Below, one piece after another: positions 28,286 through 37,375 of a stretch of 64,000 bases of DNA. Below the pieces are notes generated by a model, which saw only the letters and a program-made list of their open reading frames with translations, ran no database searches and was not told where the DNA came from. Position 1 is the stretch's first letter. The number at the start of each line of letters is the position of its first letter. Both the position numbers and the translations under genes were made by a program. Source of the DNA: Aliiglaciecola sp. M165 (GTDB taxonomy: Bacteria > Pseudomonadota > Gammaproteobacteria > Enterobacterales > Alteromonadaceae); assembly GCF_007197995.1 (NCBI RefSeq), contig NZ_VKKH01000002.1:372001-436000 (forward strand). The letters run 5' to 3'.

Positions 28286-28393
28286 TGTAATGTTTCTCTC
28301 AAATTGTTAATGATGAGACCAGCTATTTTTAGTCTCGTTAAATACGAAAATATTTCGGCTATATGCTTGATCTTTGGTTTAGACTACGCCTGG

Positions 28394-29329
28394 TTACTGC
28401 CGGTTAGCCGCTGACATGGCGTCAATAAAAGCTTGTTTGGGCGCGATAGCACCTGGATGCTGAATAACCGTTCCTGCTGCAATAGCGGCTAGTTGAATCG
28501 ACTCAGAAATTGGTTGACCAATCAGCCGTGAACCAAGATAAACTCCGTTAAACGCGTCACCTGCTGATGTTGTATCAACAACATTGGTAACTGGAACAAT
28601 ATCATGACTAAGCAGAGCACCTTGCGAATAGCTGATTACTGATTCTGGGCCATTTTTCACAATCAATTCTTCTAGTTGAAACGGTTGACAAAACTCCACT
28701 ACACCTTGAGCAGAGTTGATGCCATAAAGCTCTTTAAAATCTTCAACGCCAGGTAGTGCGATGTTTGCCATAGAAAAGGCTTTGTCAAACTGCTCTTTAG
28801 CCTCGCTTGCACTATTCCAAAGTCTTGCACGGTAATTAGGATCAAATACCACTCTTACTCCAGCGAGTTTGAGTTTTTCTAGTACTTGCCAAAACTTTTC
28901 TCGTGCAATGTCTTCAATTACAGCCAATGAAATGCCTGAGAAGAAAAACATATCTGCTTTTAAAAGCCGCTCTAGCGCTTTGTCATCTATGAATTCAACG
29001 ACTTTTCTAGCGGCAGAGTCACTTCGCCAGTAGGTAAAACTCCGTTCGCCTTTCTCGTCTGTTTCAATCAGGTAAATACCTGGAGCTTTGCTAGGATGTT
29101 TGAAAACAAACTGGGGGTCGATATTTTCGCATTTAAAACGATTTACCATTTTATCACTTAACCCATCTTGCCCTACAGCCGTTATAATGGCTGTAGAAAC
29201 ATCCCCGAAACAACGCTTTAGATAAACAGCAGAATTGTATACATCTCCAGCGAACGATTGATGCATGGTGTCCTCGTCATTGGCCCTGAGTTCAACCATG
29301 CATTCGCCTAAGAAACAAATGGTTTTCAT
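28394..29329 (-). CDS. kdgK: 2-keto-3-deoxygluconate kinase
   Basis: 311 residues of the PfkB ribokinase family. Visible are the N-terminal GECMVELR, the FDPNYRARLW segment (162-171) of KDG kinases and the ATP/anion-hole motif DTTSAGDAFNG with catalytic Asp258. It phosphorylates KDG to KDPG. Its ATG directly abuts the TAG stop of the MFS transporter (no bases between), so translation is probably coupled. Confidence 0.95.
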   Translation of the reverse strand: MKTICFLGECMVELRANDEDTMHQSFAGDVYNSAVYLKRCFGDVSTAIITAVGQDGLSDKMVNRFKCENIDPQFVFKHPSKAPGIYLIETDEKGERSFTYWRSDSAARKVVEFIDDKALERLLKADMFFFSGISLAVIEDIAREKFWQVLEKLKLAGVRVVFDPNYRARLWNSASEAKEQFDKAFSMANIALPGVEDFKELYGINSAQGVVEFCQPFQLEELIVKNGPESVISYSQGALLSHDIVPVTNVVDTTSAGDAFNGVYLGSRLIGQPISESIQLAAIAAGTVIQHPGAIAPKQAFIDAMSAANRQ

Positions 29330-30640
29330 CTACTTACTCAGGCTTTTTAACGGTTCAACTTTTGGGATAAGCAGCCATACTGCTGCCATAGCAATAATGG
29401 CCAGAGAAGCACCGATGACAAATGCTGGTGTGTAATTCCCGTCCGCTGTTAAAAAAGGCACTAGCGAGGTTAAGCCAACTGCACCTAGTTTGGCAGCCAT
29501 TCCGGCAAAGCCAGCCAAGGTACCCACAGACTTTTTACCAAGTAAATCGCTTGGAAGTGTTTGAACGTTGCCAATCGCCGTTTGAAAACCAAACAAAATA
29601 ACCGCCATGATAAGCACTGCTACGACCGGCTCGCCCGGATTGGCCATTGCCAGTAAAGACGGCAGCATGATTAAACACCCAAGAGTGATGATAAATTTAC
29701 GAGTTTTGTCTGTACTCCAACCCGCCTTGAGACGGTTTTGCGCCAACAGGCCGCCAAACCAGGCTCCGAACATAGCTCCGACATAGGGAACCCAGCCGTA
29801 GATACCAATGGATTTGACATCCATGCCATAAACTTCGTTTAAATAGATAGGGATCCAGAAAACAAATAACCACCAAATTGGGTCTATCGCTGCTGAAGCG
29901 ATGATCACTCCCCAGCTTTGTTTCCTTGAAAGCAATTCTGACGTGGGAGGGTTGTACTCATCTTCTTCAGATTCGACTTCTCCTTCAGGTGTATCACTAC
30001 GACGTTGGCCCGTTAGAATATATTCGCGCTCTTCTTCGGTGATCCACGGGTGCTTACCCGGAGGAGCTTTCACCAAAATCATCCATGGTATTAGCCATAG
30101 AAACCCAACTAAACCGACGACAACAAAGACCATTTTCCAACTCATGTAAACCGTTAGAAAAGCAATAAGCGGTATAGCAACAATGCCACCGATGGCTGCG
30201 CCCGAATTAAAAATACCTTGTGCCAGGGCACGCTCTTTAGTGGGAAACCATTCAGCATTACCCTTGGCAGCACCTGGCCAGTTTCCAGCCTCAGCGACAC
30301 CCAAGATCGCTCGGAAAAAACTTAAACTCAGAACGCCTTGTGCAAATGCGTGCGCAACCGTCGCCAGAGACCAAACGCCAATCGACAAAGCAAATCCAAT
30401 TCTAGTGCCAACCCAATCAAAAATCTTACCAAATATGGCTTGTCCAAACGCATAGGCAAACACAAATACAATCGATATGTTTGCGTAAATTTGCTTGCGC
30501 TCAAGTGCGGACTCATCGGGGAAAAGTTCTTCAACAATATCAGGCCAAAGAACGCTCAGCGACTGACGATCGACATAATTGATAATCGTCGCGAGCGCAA
30601 TCAATGCAATAACCCACCAACGTAAACCTTGTATTTTCAC
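29330..30640 (-). CDS. MFS uronate transporter (ACS family)
   Basis: 436 residues with about 12 membrane helices. The start QGLRWWVIALIALATIINYVDRQSLSVLWP is typical of the anion:cation symporter family (ExuT/GudP-like), as is the GNWPGAAKGNAEWFP segment. A charged central loop (about 210-235) is present. By location it imports DEH or unsaturated monouronates from the periplasm. It is 4 bp from kdgF upstream and abuts kdgK downstream. Confidence 0.92.
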   Translation of the reverse strand: MKIQGLRWWVIALIALATIINYVDRQSLSVLWPDIVEELFPDESALERKQIYANISIVFVFAYAFGQAIFGKIFDWVGTRIGFALSIGVWSLATVAHAFAQGVLSLSFFRAILGVAEAGNWPGAAKGNAEWFPTKERALAQGIFNSGAAIGGIVAIPLIAFLTVYMSWKMVFVVVGLVGFLWLIPWMILVKAPPGKHPWITEEEREYILTGQRRSDTPEGEVESEEDEYNPPTSELLSRKQSWGVIIASAAIDPIWWLFVFWIPIYLNEVYGMDVKSIGIYGWVPYVGAMFGAWFGGLLAQNRLKAGWSTDKTRKFIITLGCLIMLPSLLAMANPGEPVVAVLIMAVILFGFQTAIGNVQTLPSDLLGKKSVGTLAGFAGMAAKLGAVGLTSLVPFLTADGNYTPAFVIGASLAIIAMAAVWLLIPKVEPLKSLSK

Positions 30641-30644
30641 AATA

Positions 30645-30989
30645 TTATTCCTCTATGAAGTCTTCACGAGCTGGACTGAAGGTATCGATTAAGATCCCGC
30701 CAGTTGGGCTGACAGCACCATGCTCAACATGCGGAGGGATCAAACAACTATCCCCTGGCTTTAATACCTTAATGACGCCATCGATATTAAAGTGAAACTC
30801 ACCTGCTTCAACGTAGGTGACTTGGGAGTGACGGTGTTTATGTACATAGCCTTCTGCGCCTTTATCAAACCAGACTTTGACAGCCATCAATTCGTGGTTG
30901 TAACCCAGCATTTGACGCTTTAAACCACCACCAAGATCCTCGATTTCAGTTTCGTTGCCAAATAAAAAGTGTTCACTTTGTTTTTGCAT
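30645..30989 (-). CDS. kdgF: KdgF-type cupin, unsaturated uronate linearisation
   Basis: 114 residues, a single small cupin. The metal ligands are visible as His50, His52 (or 54), Gln56 and His90 (HKHRHSQ ... PPHVEHGA), matching KdgF. It converts the cyclic 4,5-unsaturated monouronate released by lyases into linear DEH. It is 11 bp from the PL17 gene upstream and 4 bp from the transporter downstream, in a tight operon. Confidence 0.93.
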   Translation of the reverse strand: MQKQSEHFLFGNETEIEDLGGGLKRQMLGYNHELMAVKVWFDKGAEGYVHKHRHSQVTYVEAGEFHFNIDGVIKVLKPGDSCLIPPHVEHGAVSPTGGILIDTFSPAREDFIEE

Positions 30990-31000
30990 CTTGATGACTC

Positions 31001-33220
31001 CTATTGACCATTCAACACATGGACGGCTAGTCGACCGTTCAGTGAAAAGGTTTTTTGCTGGTAGGAAAACGAGCGATTCAGGCTGTTTTCTGAAGACGAA
31101 ACATCAGTTTTATCGATTGCTACCAGATAGGTTAGTCCCGCTATTTGCAATTCCACTAATGTCAGCTTTGCTTGATGCGTTACGCGCAAATCAGTAATTT
31201 TACTACTCGCATCTAAGGTAAATTCTTTACTTGGATTGTATTCGCCGTGGGGCTCTAACACCGAAATAAATTGGTGTTGGCCTTTACCTGTAACTCGGCG
31301 TATAAAGCTCTGTTCGTTACGCAAATTGAAGTTAGGATCATTCGCCCCAATTTGGGTGAATAAAAATGACTCATCACCTGTCACTAAACTAGATTGGGTA
31401 TAAAAGCGGCCGTTTTCATTCAACCACGACACCTTAGCTAACCCACTTTCAGGTTTACCTTGGCCTTTTAGCCACAGATGCTGATAGCCATTTTTTTCAC
31501 CTAATGCACTAAGCACGCTTGTGTTTGCCGCTATCTTGAAATTAGTTTCTATAAGTTGGCCTAGGTAGTGAAGCGGTAAATCAAATTGATGTTTGTCCTC
31601 GGCCTCGACACTGAACAAATCGATTGCAATGGAGGTTTCAAGCTCTGACAGGTTCACAAGCGCCAGCGTGCGTTCTAGCTTGACGTCGGGGTAAGCAGTG
31701 TTAATCTCGCCACTACTTACCGAACCAAATGCATTAGATTCAAAAAAATTAAGCGTTGGAGCGTTTTGATTGCCAATTTCAACATCACCACCAAAGTGAC
31801 TGGTTTCATCGACTACGACAGTATTATGTGCAACCGTTTGTTTAGCGTAACTTTTATTCTCTGGAAGATATCGACCTCCAAATTTCGCTTCTACATTCAA
31901 AAAACGAGCAGCCCCATAATCTGAGACAATCTCTTGGCCTTGATCGTAAAACTGCCAAGTGAGTTTATCAAAGTGACCGTGTCCCAGGCCTTGCGCGGCA
32001 GGTTTAAACAATACTGCTTTTTCCCCACCCATCTGACTGCGCATAATCACCAATGCACCTTGCTTACCGTCACTGCCGTCACCAAAGGCTACGGATCGAA
32101 ACTGATAGGGTTTAGCCAACCCTTGATCCAGAGCTTGCGCTACTTTTAAACCATCTCCAGAAAGAATGATTTGATTTTGCTGCTGTGCGATATCCAAAAA
32201 GCCCGGATCTTCCGTCAGCCCGTACGCTACAGTTACGCCATGGACCAGTTCAATCGTGTCGATACCTTTACTTTTGATCGCATCATTTATGGGGTAAAAA
32301 AGGCCGTTGTAGCTTAGCTGGATAGTCGTATCGATGGCTTTCAGTAAAACGCCGTCTCGATGTTGAAAAATATTTCTATGCGCTTCGTTATTGTTGATTG
32401 CTTTTGCAAACGTCACGAATGGCATCAAAGCATATCTTTGATAATAGGGGCCTTCGTTGTAATAACCTTGAGGTGAGAAGAGTTCGTCCAGTTGTTTGAG
32501 AAAGCCACCTTCCCCCGATTTTTCCAAATCATATAAGGCTTTTTCAACCCATTCGGGTTCACTCATCACATAGCCTGCCATGCCAACACCGGCAGTCGCC
32601 CAAGTGCCGTGATTGTGTACTTTATTGAAAGTTGAAGGTTGTCCTTCTGACAAAAATAACGCAACAGGTCGCAACAGGTTTTGCTCAATGGTGTTGATAT
32701 GTGAAGTATCCAACGAGTCATAAATCAGGTCATAGGCTTGGATGGTATACACTAACCAAACCGCTTCATTTAGGCTCTGCCAGAATAGCTTACCGGGATT
32801 TTGCGATTTGACTTTTCGCTTGGGGTGAACATCAATGGTGGGATAGAGTTTGGCATATTCTAACAACATATCGCGCACGTAATCTGCGTACTTTGTATCT
32901 TCACTTAGTTGATAAACCATTCCCGCATCAAACATCAACTGATAGTTCTTTTTGTGGCGTTCGTGAGTGTAGCCTCCACCACCATCCTTCGGCACTGGCA
33001 CAACTATTGGTAATGCCAACTGCTCATCAACCTTAGCTTTTAGTACATAGAATGCGTCTGCGAAGCGACCTTTCTCGGCGATCCCCTGACGCATCTTTAC
33101 TACGTCTTCACTCGTGATCACCAGGTTAGGATGAGCAGCTTGCGCGCCAATTGAAAAATCAGCGATAACGCTAACCGCTATGAGGATTGCGACTAGGGTT
33201 AGATATCTCAAAGAAACCAT
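31001..33220 (-). CDS. Oligoalginate exolyase, PL17
   Basis: 739 residues. The start at 33220 (MVSLRYLTLV) follows GGGAGA by about 10 bp and gives a signal peptide ending GAQA; a GTG seven codons earlier is inside that ribosome site. The N-terminal alpha/alpha domain has the NKVHNHGTW segment (Asn203, His204) and YYNEGPYYQRY with the catalytic Tyr; the C-terminal beta domain (heparinase II/III-like) has GLGHGHFDK and AHNTVVVD. It trims oligoalginates to unsaturated monomers. It begins 7 bp after the PL6 stop. Confidence 0.94.
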   Translation of the reverse strand: MVSLRYLTLVAILIAVSVIADFSIGAQAAHPNLVITSEDVVKMRQGIAEKGRFADAFYVLKAKVDEQLALPIVVPVPKDGGGGYTHERHKKNYQLMFDAGMVYQLSEDTKYADYVRDMLLEYAKLYPTIDVHPKRKVKSQNPGKLFWQSLNEAVWLVYTIQAYDLIYDSLDTSHINTIEQNLLRPVALFLSEGQPSTFNKVHNHGTWATAGVGMAGYVMSEPEWVEKALYDLEKSGEGGFLKQLDELFSPQGYYNEGPYYQRYALMPFVTFAKAINNNEAHRNIFQHRDGVLLKAIDTTIQLSYNGLFYPINDAIKSKGIDTIELVHGVTVAYGLTEDPGFLDIAQQQNQIILSGDGLKVAQALDQGLAKPYQFRSVAFGDGSDGKQGALVIMRSQMGGEKAVLFKPAAQGLGHGHFDKLTWQFYDQGQEIVSDYGAARFLNVEAKFGGRYLPENKSYAKQTVAHNTVVVDETSHFGGDVEIGNQNAPTLNFFESNAFGSVSSGEINTAYPDVKLERTLALVNLSELETSIAIDLFSVEAEDKHQFDLPLHYLGQLIETNFKIAANTSVLSALGEKNGYQHLWLKGQGKPESGLAKVSWLNENGRFYTQSSLVTGDESFLFTQIGANDPNFNLRNEQSFIRRVTGKGQHQFISVLEPHGEYNPSKEFTLDASSKITDLRVTHQAKLTLVELQIAGLTYLVAIDKTDVSSSENSLNRSFSYQQKTFSLNGRLAVHVLNGQ

Positions 33221-33227
33221 CTTTTGT

Positions 33228-35495
33228 CTATCTCCCAGCACTATTGTCTTGCTTGTTGTCTTTGATTAGCGCCGTGTGAGGCCCTGATACGCGAAGCTCT
33301 TTAACCTCAGGATTTGGGGTGGCTTTAAATGTGTTAGAGACGACAGCCGTCTTTGGTTCACCAACCGTGTGCTCAATTTTGATAGCGGCCGAATTGCGCA
33401 TAACGTTCTGCTGAATGTTAGTTACCTGAACACCGTGTAGAAAAATACTGGCACCGCTTTTGTTGCGTTTCCCTGCGCCGACATTTTTAAGGGTATTATC
33501 GGTCATAAGCAAATGCGGCCCAAAGGTACTTTCGTCGGTTCCACCGCGATAGATTTTTGCGACAGCACCTTCTATATTTTCAAAGGTATTTCCTTCTAGC
33601 GTGACGTATTCGGCGTTATAAATCCCAAGATCTTCAATTTCACTGTTAAGTCGCAAAATATCACCACTGACATTGGAAAAATGGTTATTAAGAAGGGTTA
33701 TCTCATCTGCAAAAGCACCTTTTCCAGTCACAAAAAAGTGAAACGAATGGTTAACGTTTAAGTCAATCAAATCAGAGTTAGTGACCAGTAAACGATAGTT
33801 TTCGACCATACCCCATTTTTGCGTACGAACCACACTGTTGCCTGCAGAGTCCGGGCTGCTTTGACCTGAAATGACTAAGCCATCAAGCTTTAAACTTCCA
33901 CCATCATGTATTTCAAACAATGCTGAACGTTCATAGGTAAGAGTAGCTTGACCTTTGTTCTGCGCCCGAATAGTCACAGTTTTATCTATTTTGACCAGCT
34001 TTGGAATATCGTATTGGCCATCTGCCAACTCCAGCACATCACCGGAGTTGGCATCGGCTATTGCAGCAAGAAGTGCGTCTGCACTTGCATTAACTGCATG
34101 TGTAACGCCAGCATCAAAGGCTACCAAAGCAGGTGACTTTTCATACCAACTTACGCCGGTATCCGCTTTGGATAGCACTTTGAGGCCAGGCTTTGCACCG
34201 ACGTTTTTACTTCCACCTGTAGGGTACAGAAGTCCATTGTCGGTACGCTTAAGGGGAAGCGCTTTTTGCTCTACCCCATAACTGAGTTCAGGAAGAACTT
34301 TGGTATTGGCTACGTTGCCACTGAATTTAATGCCGCTGACATCATCAAAGGTTGTAAACGGCTGTTGGTTGTTCTCATTAATAAACAGGTTGTTTTTCAT
34401 TACACTGCTAATTGGCACGGCACTGCGCTCTGCGTCACTGCCTGCAGCTAATTGAATATGCTGAACATTAACAAAAGTGTTGTTTTCAATGACGGTATTT
34501 TCTACTTGATGATAGCGATTGATAGGCGAATTGGGCACACCGTTCATAACTGTGAATCCGCTACCAAAACGGTACCCGGTTAAGCCTTCTAAATAATTGT
34601 TACGGATAATTTGGTCTTTGTTGATAACGCGTATGCCGCCAGTGTGCTCGACGCCGTTACCAAAGAAGACATTTTCCTCGATAATGTTGCCATTGCCATG
34701 ACGCATGGTTAGTGTACCTTGCGCCTCATAAAACACGTTTCCACGAAGAGTGTTTTTACCTGATTTCACCGAAATGATTTCGACTTCACCATTTGTTTGT
34801 TCAAAGTAGTTATTTTCTACCAGTGTGAAAGAATCGGTTAACGAATAATGACTGGTGCCAATCCGCAGCGTTTCTCCCCCATTTGAGCCAAAAGTAGGGC
34901 GGTAACCAAAATAGTTATGGTCAATTATGTGGTAGTTCTGTTGGCTGTTTTCGCTATTTAAGCGAACGGCAACTGTTACACCTTTGTTGCGTTTACCCAC
35001 TAAATGATTGTGATCGAATCGATTGTGTTGACCATATAGCGCAACCCAGTAATCTGATTCCTGCTTGTCAGGATTATTGTAGTTATCAATAACCACTTCA
35101 GTGACTCTGGAATGGTAGGCAAAATCATTCTTATTACGACGAAACTCGATCACTGCACTACTTGGCGTATGACCGTTTTTAAATACCAAACCAGATGCGA
35201 TGAGATACTGTCCAGCTAACCTAAGGTTCGATTGTCCAGAGAGGATAACCTTACCTTTTGTTTGGGCTGTTAGAGTTATTGGCGCTTGTTGTGTGCCCTG
35301 ACCGACCAGCAAAATTTCAAAATCAGTCCAGGTGCCATTTTTAAGCACAACTTTGTCGCCAGCGACGAGGTTAGAGGCAATTTTTTTGTACGCTTGTTTA
35401 CTGTCTACCAAATATTCCTTGGCCACCAGCTCTGCTGTAAAGCAGGACATCAGCAGCAAACAAATATTTGTCCAACGATTAGTTGTTAAACGCAT
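33228..35495 (-). CDS. Alginate lyase, PL6, two-domain (AlyGC-like)
   Basis: 755 residues. A signal peptide (about 1-25) precedes two right-handed beta-helix domains (about 27-420 and 460-750). The first carries Lys244 and Arg265, 21 residues apart as in the catalytic pair Lys220/Arg241 of Glaciecola AlyGC, in SVKSG and TMRHGN. AlyGC is an exolyase preferring polyG. The asparagine-ladder pattern (NNYF, NNTF, NNLF) supports the beta-helix. It is the first gene of the tight PL6-PL17-kdgF-MFS-kdgK run. Confidence 0.93.
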   Translation of the reverse strand: MRLTTNRWTNICLLLMSCFTAELVAKEYLVDSKQAYKKIASNLVAGDKVVLKNGTWTDFEILLVGQGTQQAPITLTAQTKGKVILSGQSNLRLAGQYLIASGLVFKNGHTPSSAVIEFRRNKNDFAYHSRVTEVVIDNYNNPDKQESDYWVALYGQHNRFDHNHLVGKRNKGVTVAVRLNSENSQQNYHIIDHNYFGYRPTFGSNGGETLRIGTSHYSLTDSFTLVENNYFEQTNGEVEIISVKSGKNTLRGNVFYEAQGTLTMRHGNGNIIEENVFFGNGVEHTGGIRVINKDQIIRNNYLEGLTGYRFGSGFTVMNGVPNSPINRYHQVENTVIENNTFVNVQHIQLAAGSDAERSAVPISSVMKNNLFINENNQQPFTTFDDVSGIKFSGNVANTKVLPELSYGVEQKALPLKRTDNGLLYPTGGSKNVGAKPGLKVLSKADTGVSWYEKSPALVAFDAGVTHAVNASADALLAAIADANSGDVLELADGQYDIPKLVKIDKTVTIRAQNKGQATLTYERSALFEIHDGGSLKLDGLVISGQSSPDSAGNSVVRTQKWGMVENYRLLVTNSDLIDLNVNHSFHFFVTGKGAFADEITLLNNHFSNVSGDILRLNSEIEDLGIYNAEYVTLEGNTFENIEGAVAKIYRGGTDESTFGPHLLMTDNTLKNVGAGKRNKSGASIFLHGVQVTNIQQNVMRNSAAIKIEHTVGEPKTAVVSNTFKATPNPEVKELRVSGPHTALIKDNKQDNSAGR

Positions 35496-35606
35496 AATTC
35501 ACTCTCTACATTCTATTCGTCAAATGAACAAAACGTTGTGTTGTTGCCATCAGTGCTAGCAATCGAGTCTACACTGTTGCAACTTTCTTTTATTAATGAG
35601 CCAAGA

Positions 35607-35629
35607 TGTGCTTACCTAAAGTAAGCACA
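35607..35629. terminator. Hairpin after the dehydrogenase gene
   Basis: A perfect 9-bp inverted repeat (TGTGCTTAC / GTAAGCACA) with a 5-base loop, 20 bp past the dehydrogenase stop. There is no T-run, so it may be a weak terminator or a processing site before the PL6 operon. Confidence 0.5.
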
Positions 35630-35649
35630 AACTTTGGCGACTAGGTCCG

Positions 35650-36528
35650 CTATTTTGCCAGTTTCATGTAATAGTCGAATATTTCGGGAACATTACCAGC
35701 TCCCATGCCAGCATCGAATGCCGCCTGCAAATTAGCAGAAGAACCTTCAGCAATCTTCGATTGAGTGCCTAAGTCTTCAACCATCTTTAAGAAGTAGCCT
35801 AAATCTTTGTTTGCATTAGCAATGGAGAATCCCAAGTCGCTCACGTTGTCTACCGCATAATTTTTACAAAATTGCATGAATGGAGAGCTTGATGGGCCAG
35901 TCGACATGATGTCAAACAACTGCTGTCGATCTACCCCTGCTAAATCTGCAACGGCAAATGCTTGGGACATTGCACAAACAGTTGTCATACCCATGAAGTT
36001 GTTGATTAGTTTCGTTGTGTGGCCTGCTCCAAGTGCACCGAGATGAAATACATTCTCGCCTTGCTCTTCTAATACTGGCTTAACTTTATTAAAAGTGTCG
36101 ATATCACCAGCAGCCATAATATTCAGCAGCCCATCTTTGGCGTGTGCTGGAGTGCGGCCTAATGGTGCGTCGATCATCCCAACACCTTTTTTCGCAAGGT
36201 CGGCGCCAATTTTGCGCGTTGATGCAGGAATAGAGGTTCCAAAATCTACTAGTACTGAGCCTTCTTTCACCCCGGCGAGAATACCATCCTCAGCATAAAT
36301 CACCTTTTCTACGATTGCAGATGTTGTGAGACAAAGCATGACAATATCTGAAGCAGACGCGAGTTCTTTTGCCGTGCTTACTGTCTTGGCTCCTCTTGCT
36401 ACACATGCAGCAACGGCATCCTTGTTAAGGTCCATTACTACCAAATCGTAACCTTTGTTCTGTAGGTTCTCGACCATATTGCCGCCCATTAAGCCAAGGC
36501 CGATGAAACCGATAACAGGTTTAGACAT
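35650..36528 (-). CDS. Beta-hydroxyacid dehydrogenase, probable DEH reductase
   Basis: 292 residues of the 3-hydroxyisobutyrate / tartronate semialdehyde reductase family. The Rossmann motif is GFIGLGLMGGNM, the substrate motif DAPLGRTPAHA (120-130), and the catalytic lysine Lys173 in GHTTKLINNFMG. Most locus context points to NAD(P)H-dependent reduction of DEH to 2-keto-3-deoxygluconate, the step that otherwise has no enzyme here; members of this family with that activity are known from Vibrio. No SDR-type DEH reductase occurs in the window. It is separated from PL6 by 154 bp. Confidence 0.85.
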   Translation of the reverse strand: MSKPVIGFIGLGLMGGNMVENLQNKGYDLVVMDLNKDAVAACVARGAKTVSTAKELASASDIVMLCLTTSAIVEKVIYAEDGILAGVKEGSVLVDFGTSIPASTRKIGADLAKKGVGMIDAPLGRTPAHAKDGLLNIMAAGDIDTFNKVKPVLEEQGENVFHLGALGAGHTTKLINNFMGMTTVCAMSQAFAVADLAGVDRQQLFDIMSTGPSSSPFMQFCKNYAVDNVSDLGFSIANANKDLGYFLKMVEDLGTQSKIAEGSSANLQAAFDAGMGAGNVPEIFDYYMKLAK

Positions 36529-36737
36529 GAATAACTCCTAATAATTTGGCGCATACTTACTATGAGTATGAAAACGGGCTCACCATGACATTAGGTGCGC
36601 TACGTCGCTCGAATTCTGTTCAAAGAGTTATCCTAAAGAAGTAAAAATCAAACATAACTCTTCATTTTAAACTGACAGTATTTTGGCAACGCCAACCACA
36701 CCACCAACCAATCAGCTTCTAAAAACAGTATTATCAT

Positions 36738-36775
36738 ATTGCCAATTTGTCAACCAAAATATAAATATTGGCAAT
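36738..36775. promoter_or_regulatory. Inverted repeat upstream of the dehydrogenase
   Basis: ATTGCCAAT and ATTGGCAAT, perfect 9-bp arms with a 20-base spacer, about 210 bp upstream of the start, followed by ATTACC and TTGGTAAT words related to the locus palindrome. Candidate regulator site. Confidence 0.4.
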
Positions 36776-37112
36776 TACCTTGGTAATGAAAAATTTTATA
36801 GTGTTAAATGAATCTCATTGCTTCAATTTGCTTAGTGGATAATATTGATAAATTACAATACGTTACTTACTGATAGGACCTAAATTGGCTGACTAACGAC
36901 AATTGATAGGTTTCACCCTTGATATGTGATTCATAGTCAAATTTCAGCGTTAAAAGTTGATTTTTTTGGAGCTGAAAAGTGACTTGGTAAGTAAAAACAA
37001 GGTAATTGGTAACCATTTATTTATCTTTCTTAGTCTAAGCCAAAAGCGCCTAAACAACATAATAAGTCCGTGATATTGGTACACATCCGAAATGGAAGCC
37101 ACTGGCTGTTAG

Positions 37113-37298
37113 GGTGTTAAGTTAGGGTGTATCTTTGCAACCGTTTCTCCTGGAGACGGATTGGCAGGACTATCTCTAATTGCTAATGATCTATCTATCA
37201 TTGAAGGTGGTGACCCCGCCCCCACGATTTATGAAATCGAGCGGTTTTCAGGCGACCGTTGGCGTTCGAGCTTTCAACCGGTTGTTGAAGACATATAA
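37113..37298 (+). pseudogene. Unidentified gene fragment
   Basis: A 61-codon open stretch with protein-like composition (FATVSPGDGLAGLSLI..., IYEIERFSGDRW) bounded by stops and lacking any ATG/GTG/TTG start near its left end. It looks like the truncated tail of a gene. I do not recognise the family. Confidence 0.3.
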
Positions 37299-37375
37299 GA
37301 GCCACCGATGATTTTGACTGTTTTGTTAATTTTATCAGGGTTTCTGTTTCGTACCCAAAAAATGATGTGACATGT

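Larger units (their letters stand above)
36529..37375. other. 847-bp intergenic region at the edge of the alginate locus
   Basis: No complete gene. Nearest the dehydrogenase, an inverted repeat (36738-36775) and several TTGGTAA-like words (36781, 37006) form a probable control region. A 61-codon open frame (37113-37298) without a start codon looks like a gene fragment. The rest shows nothing recognisable. Confidence 0.5.
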
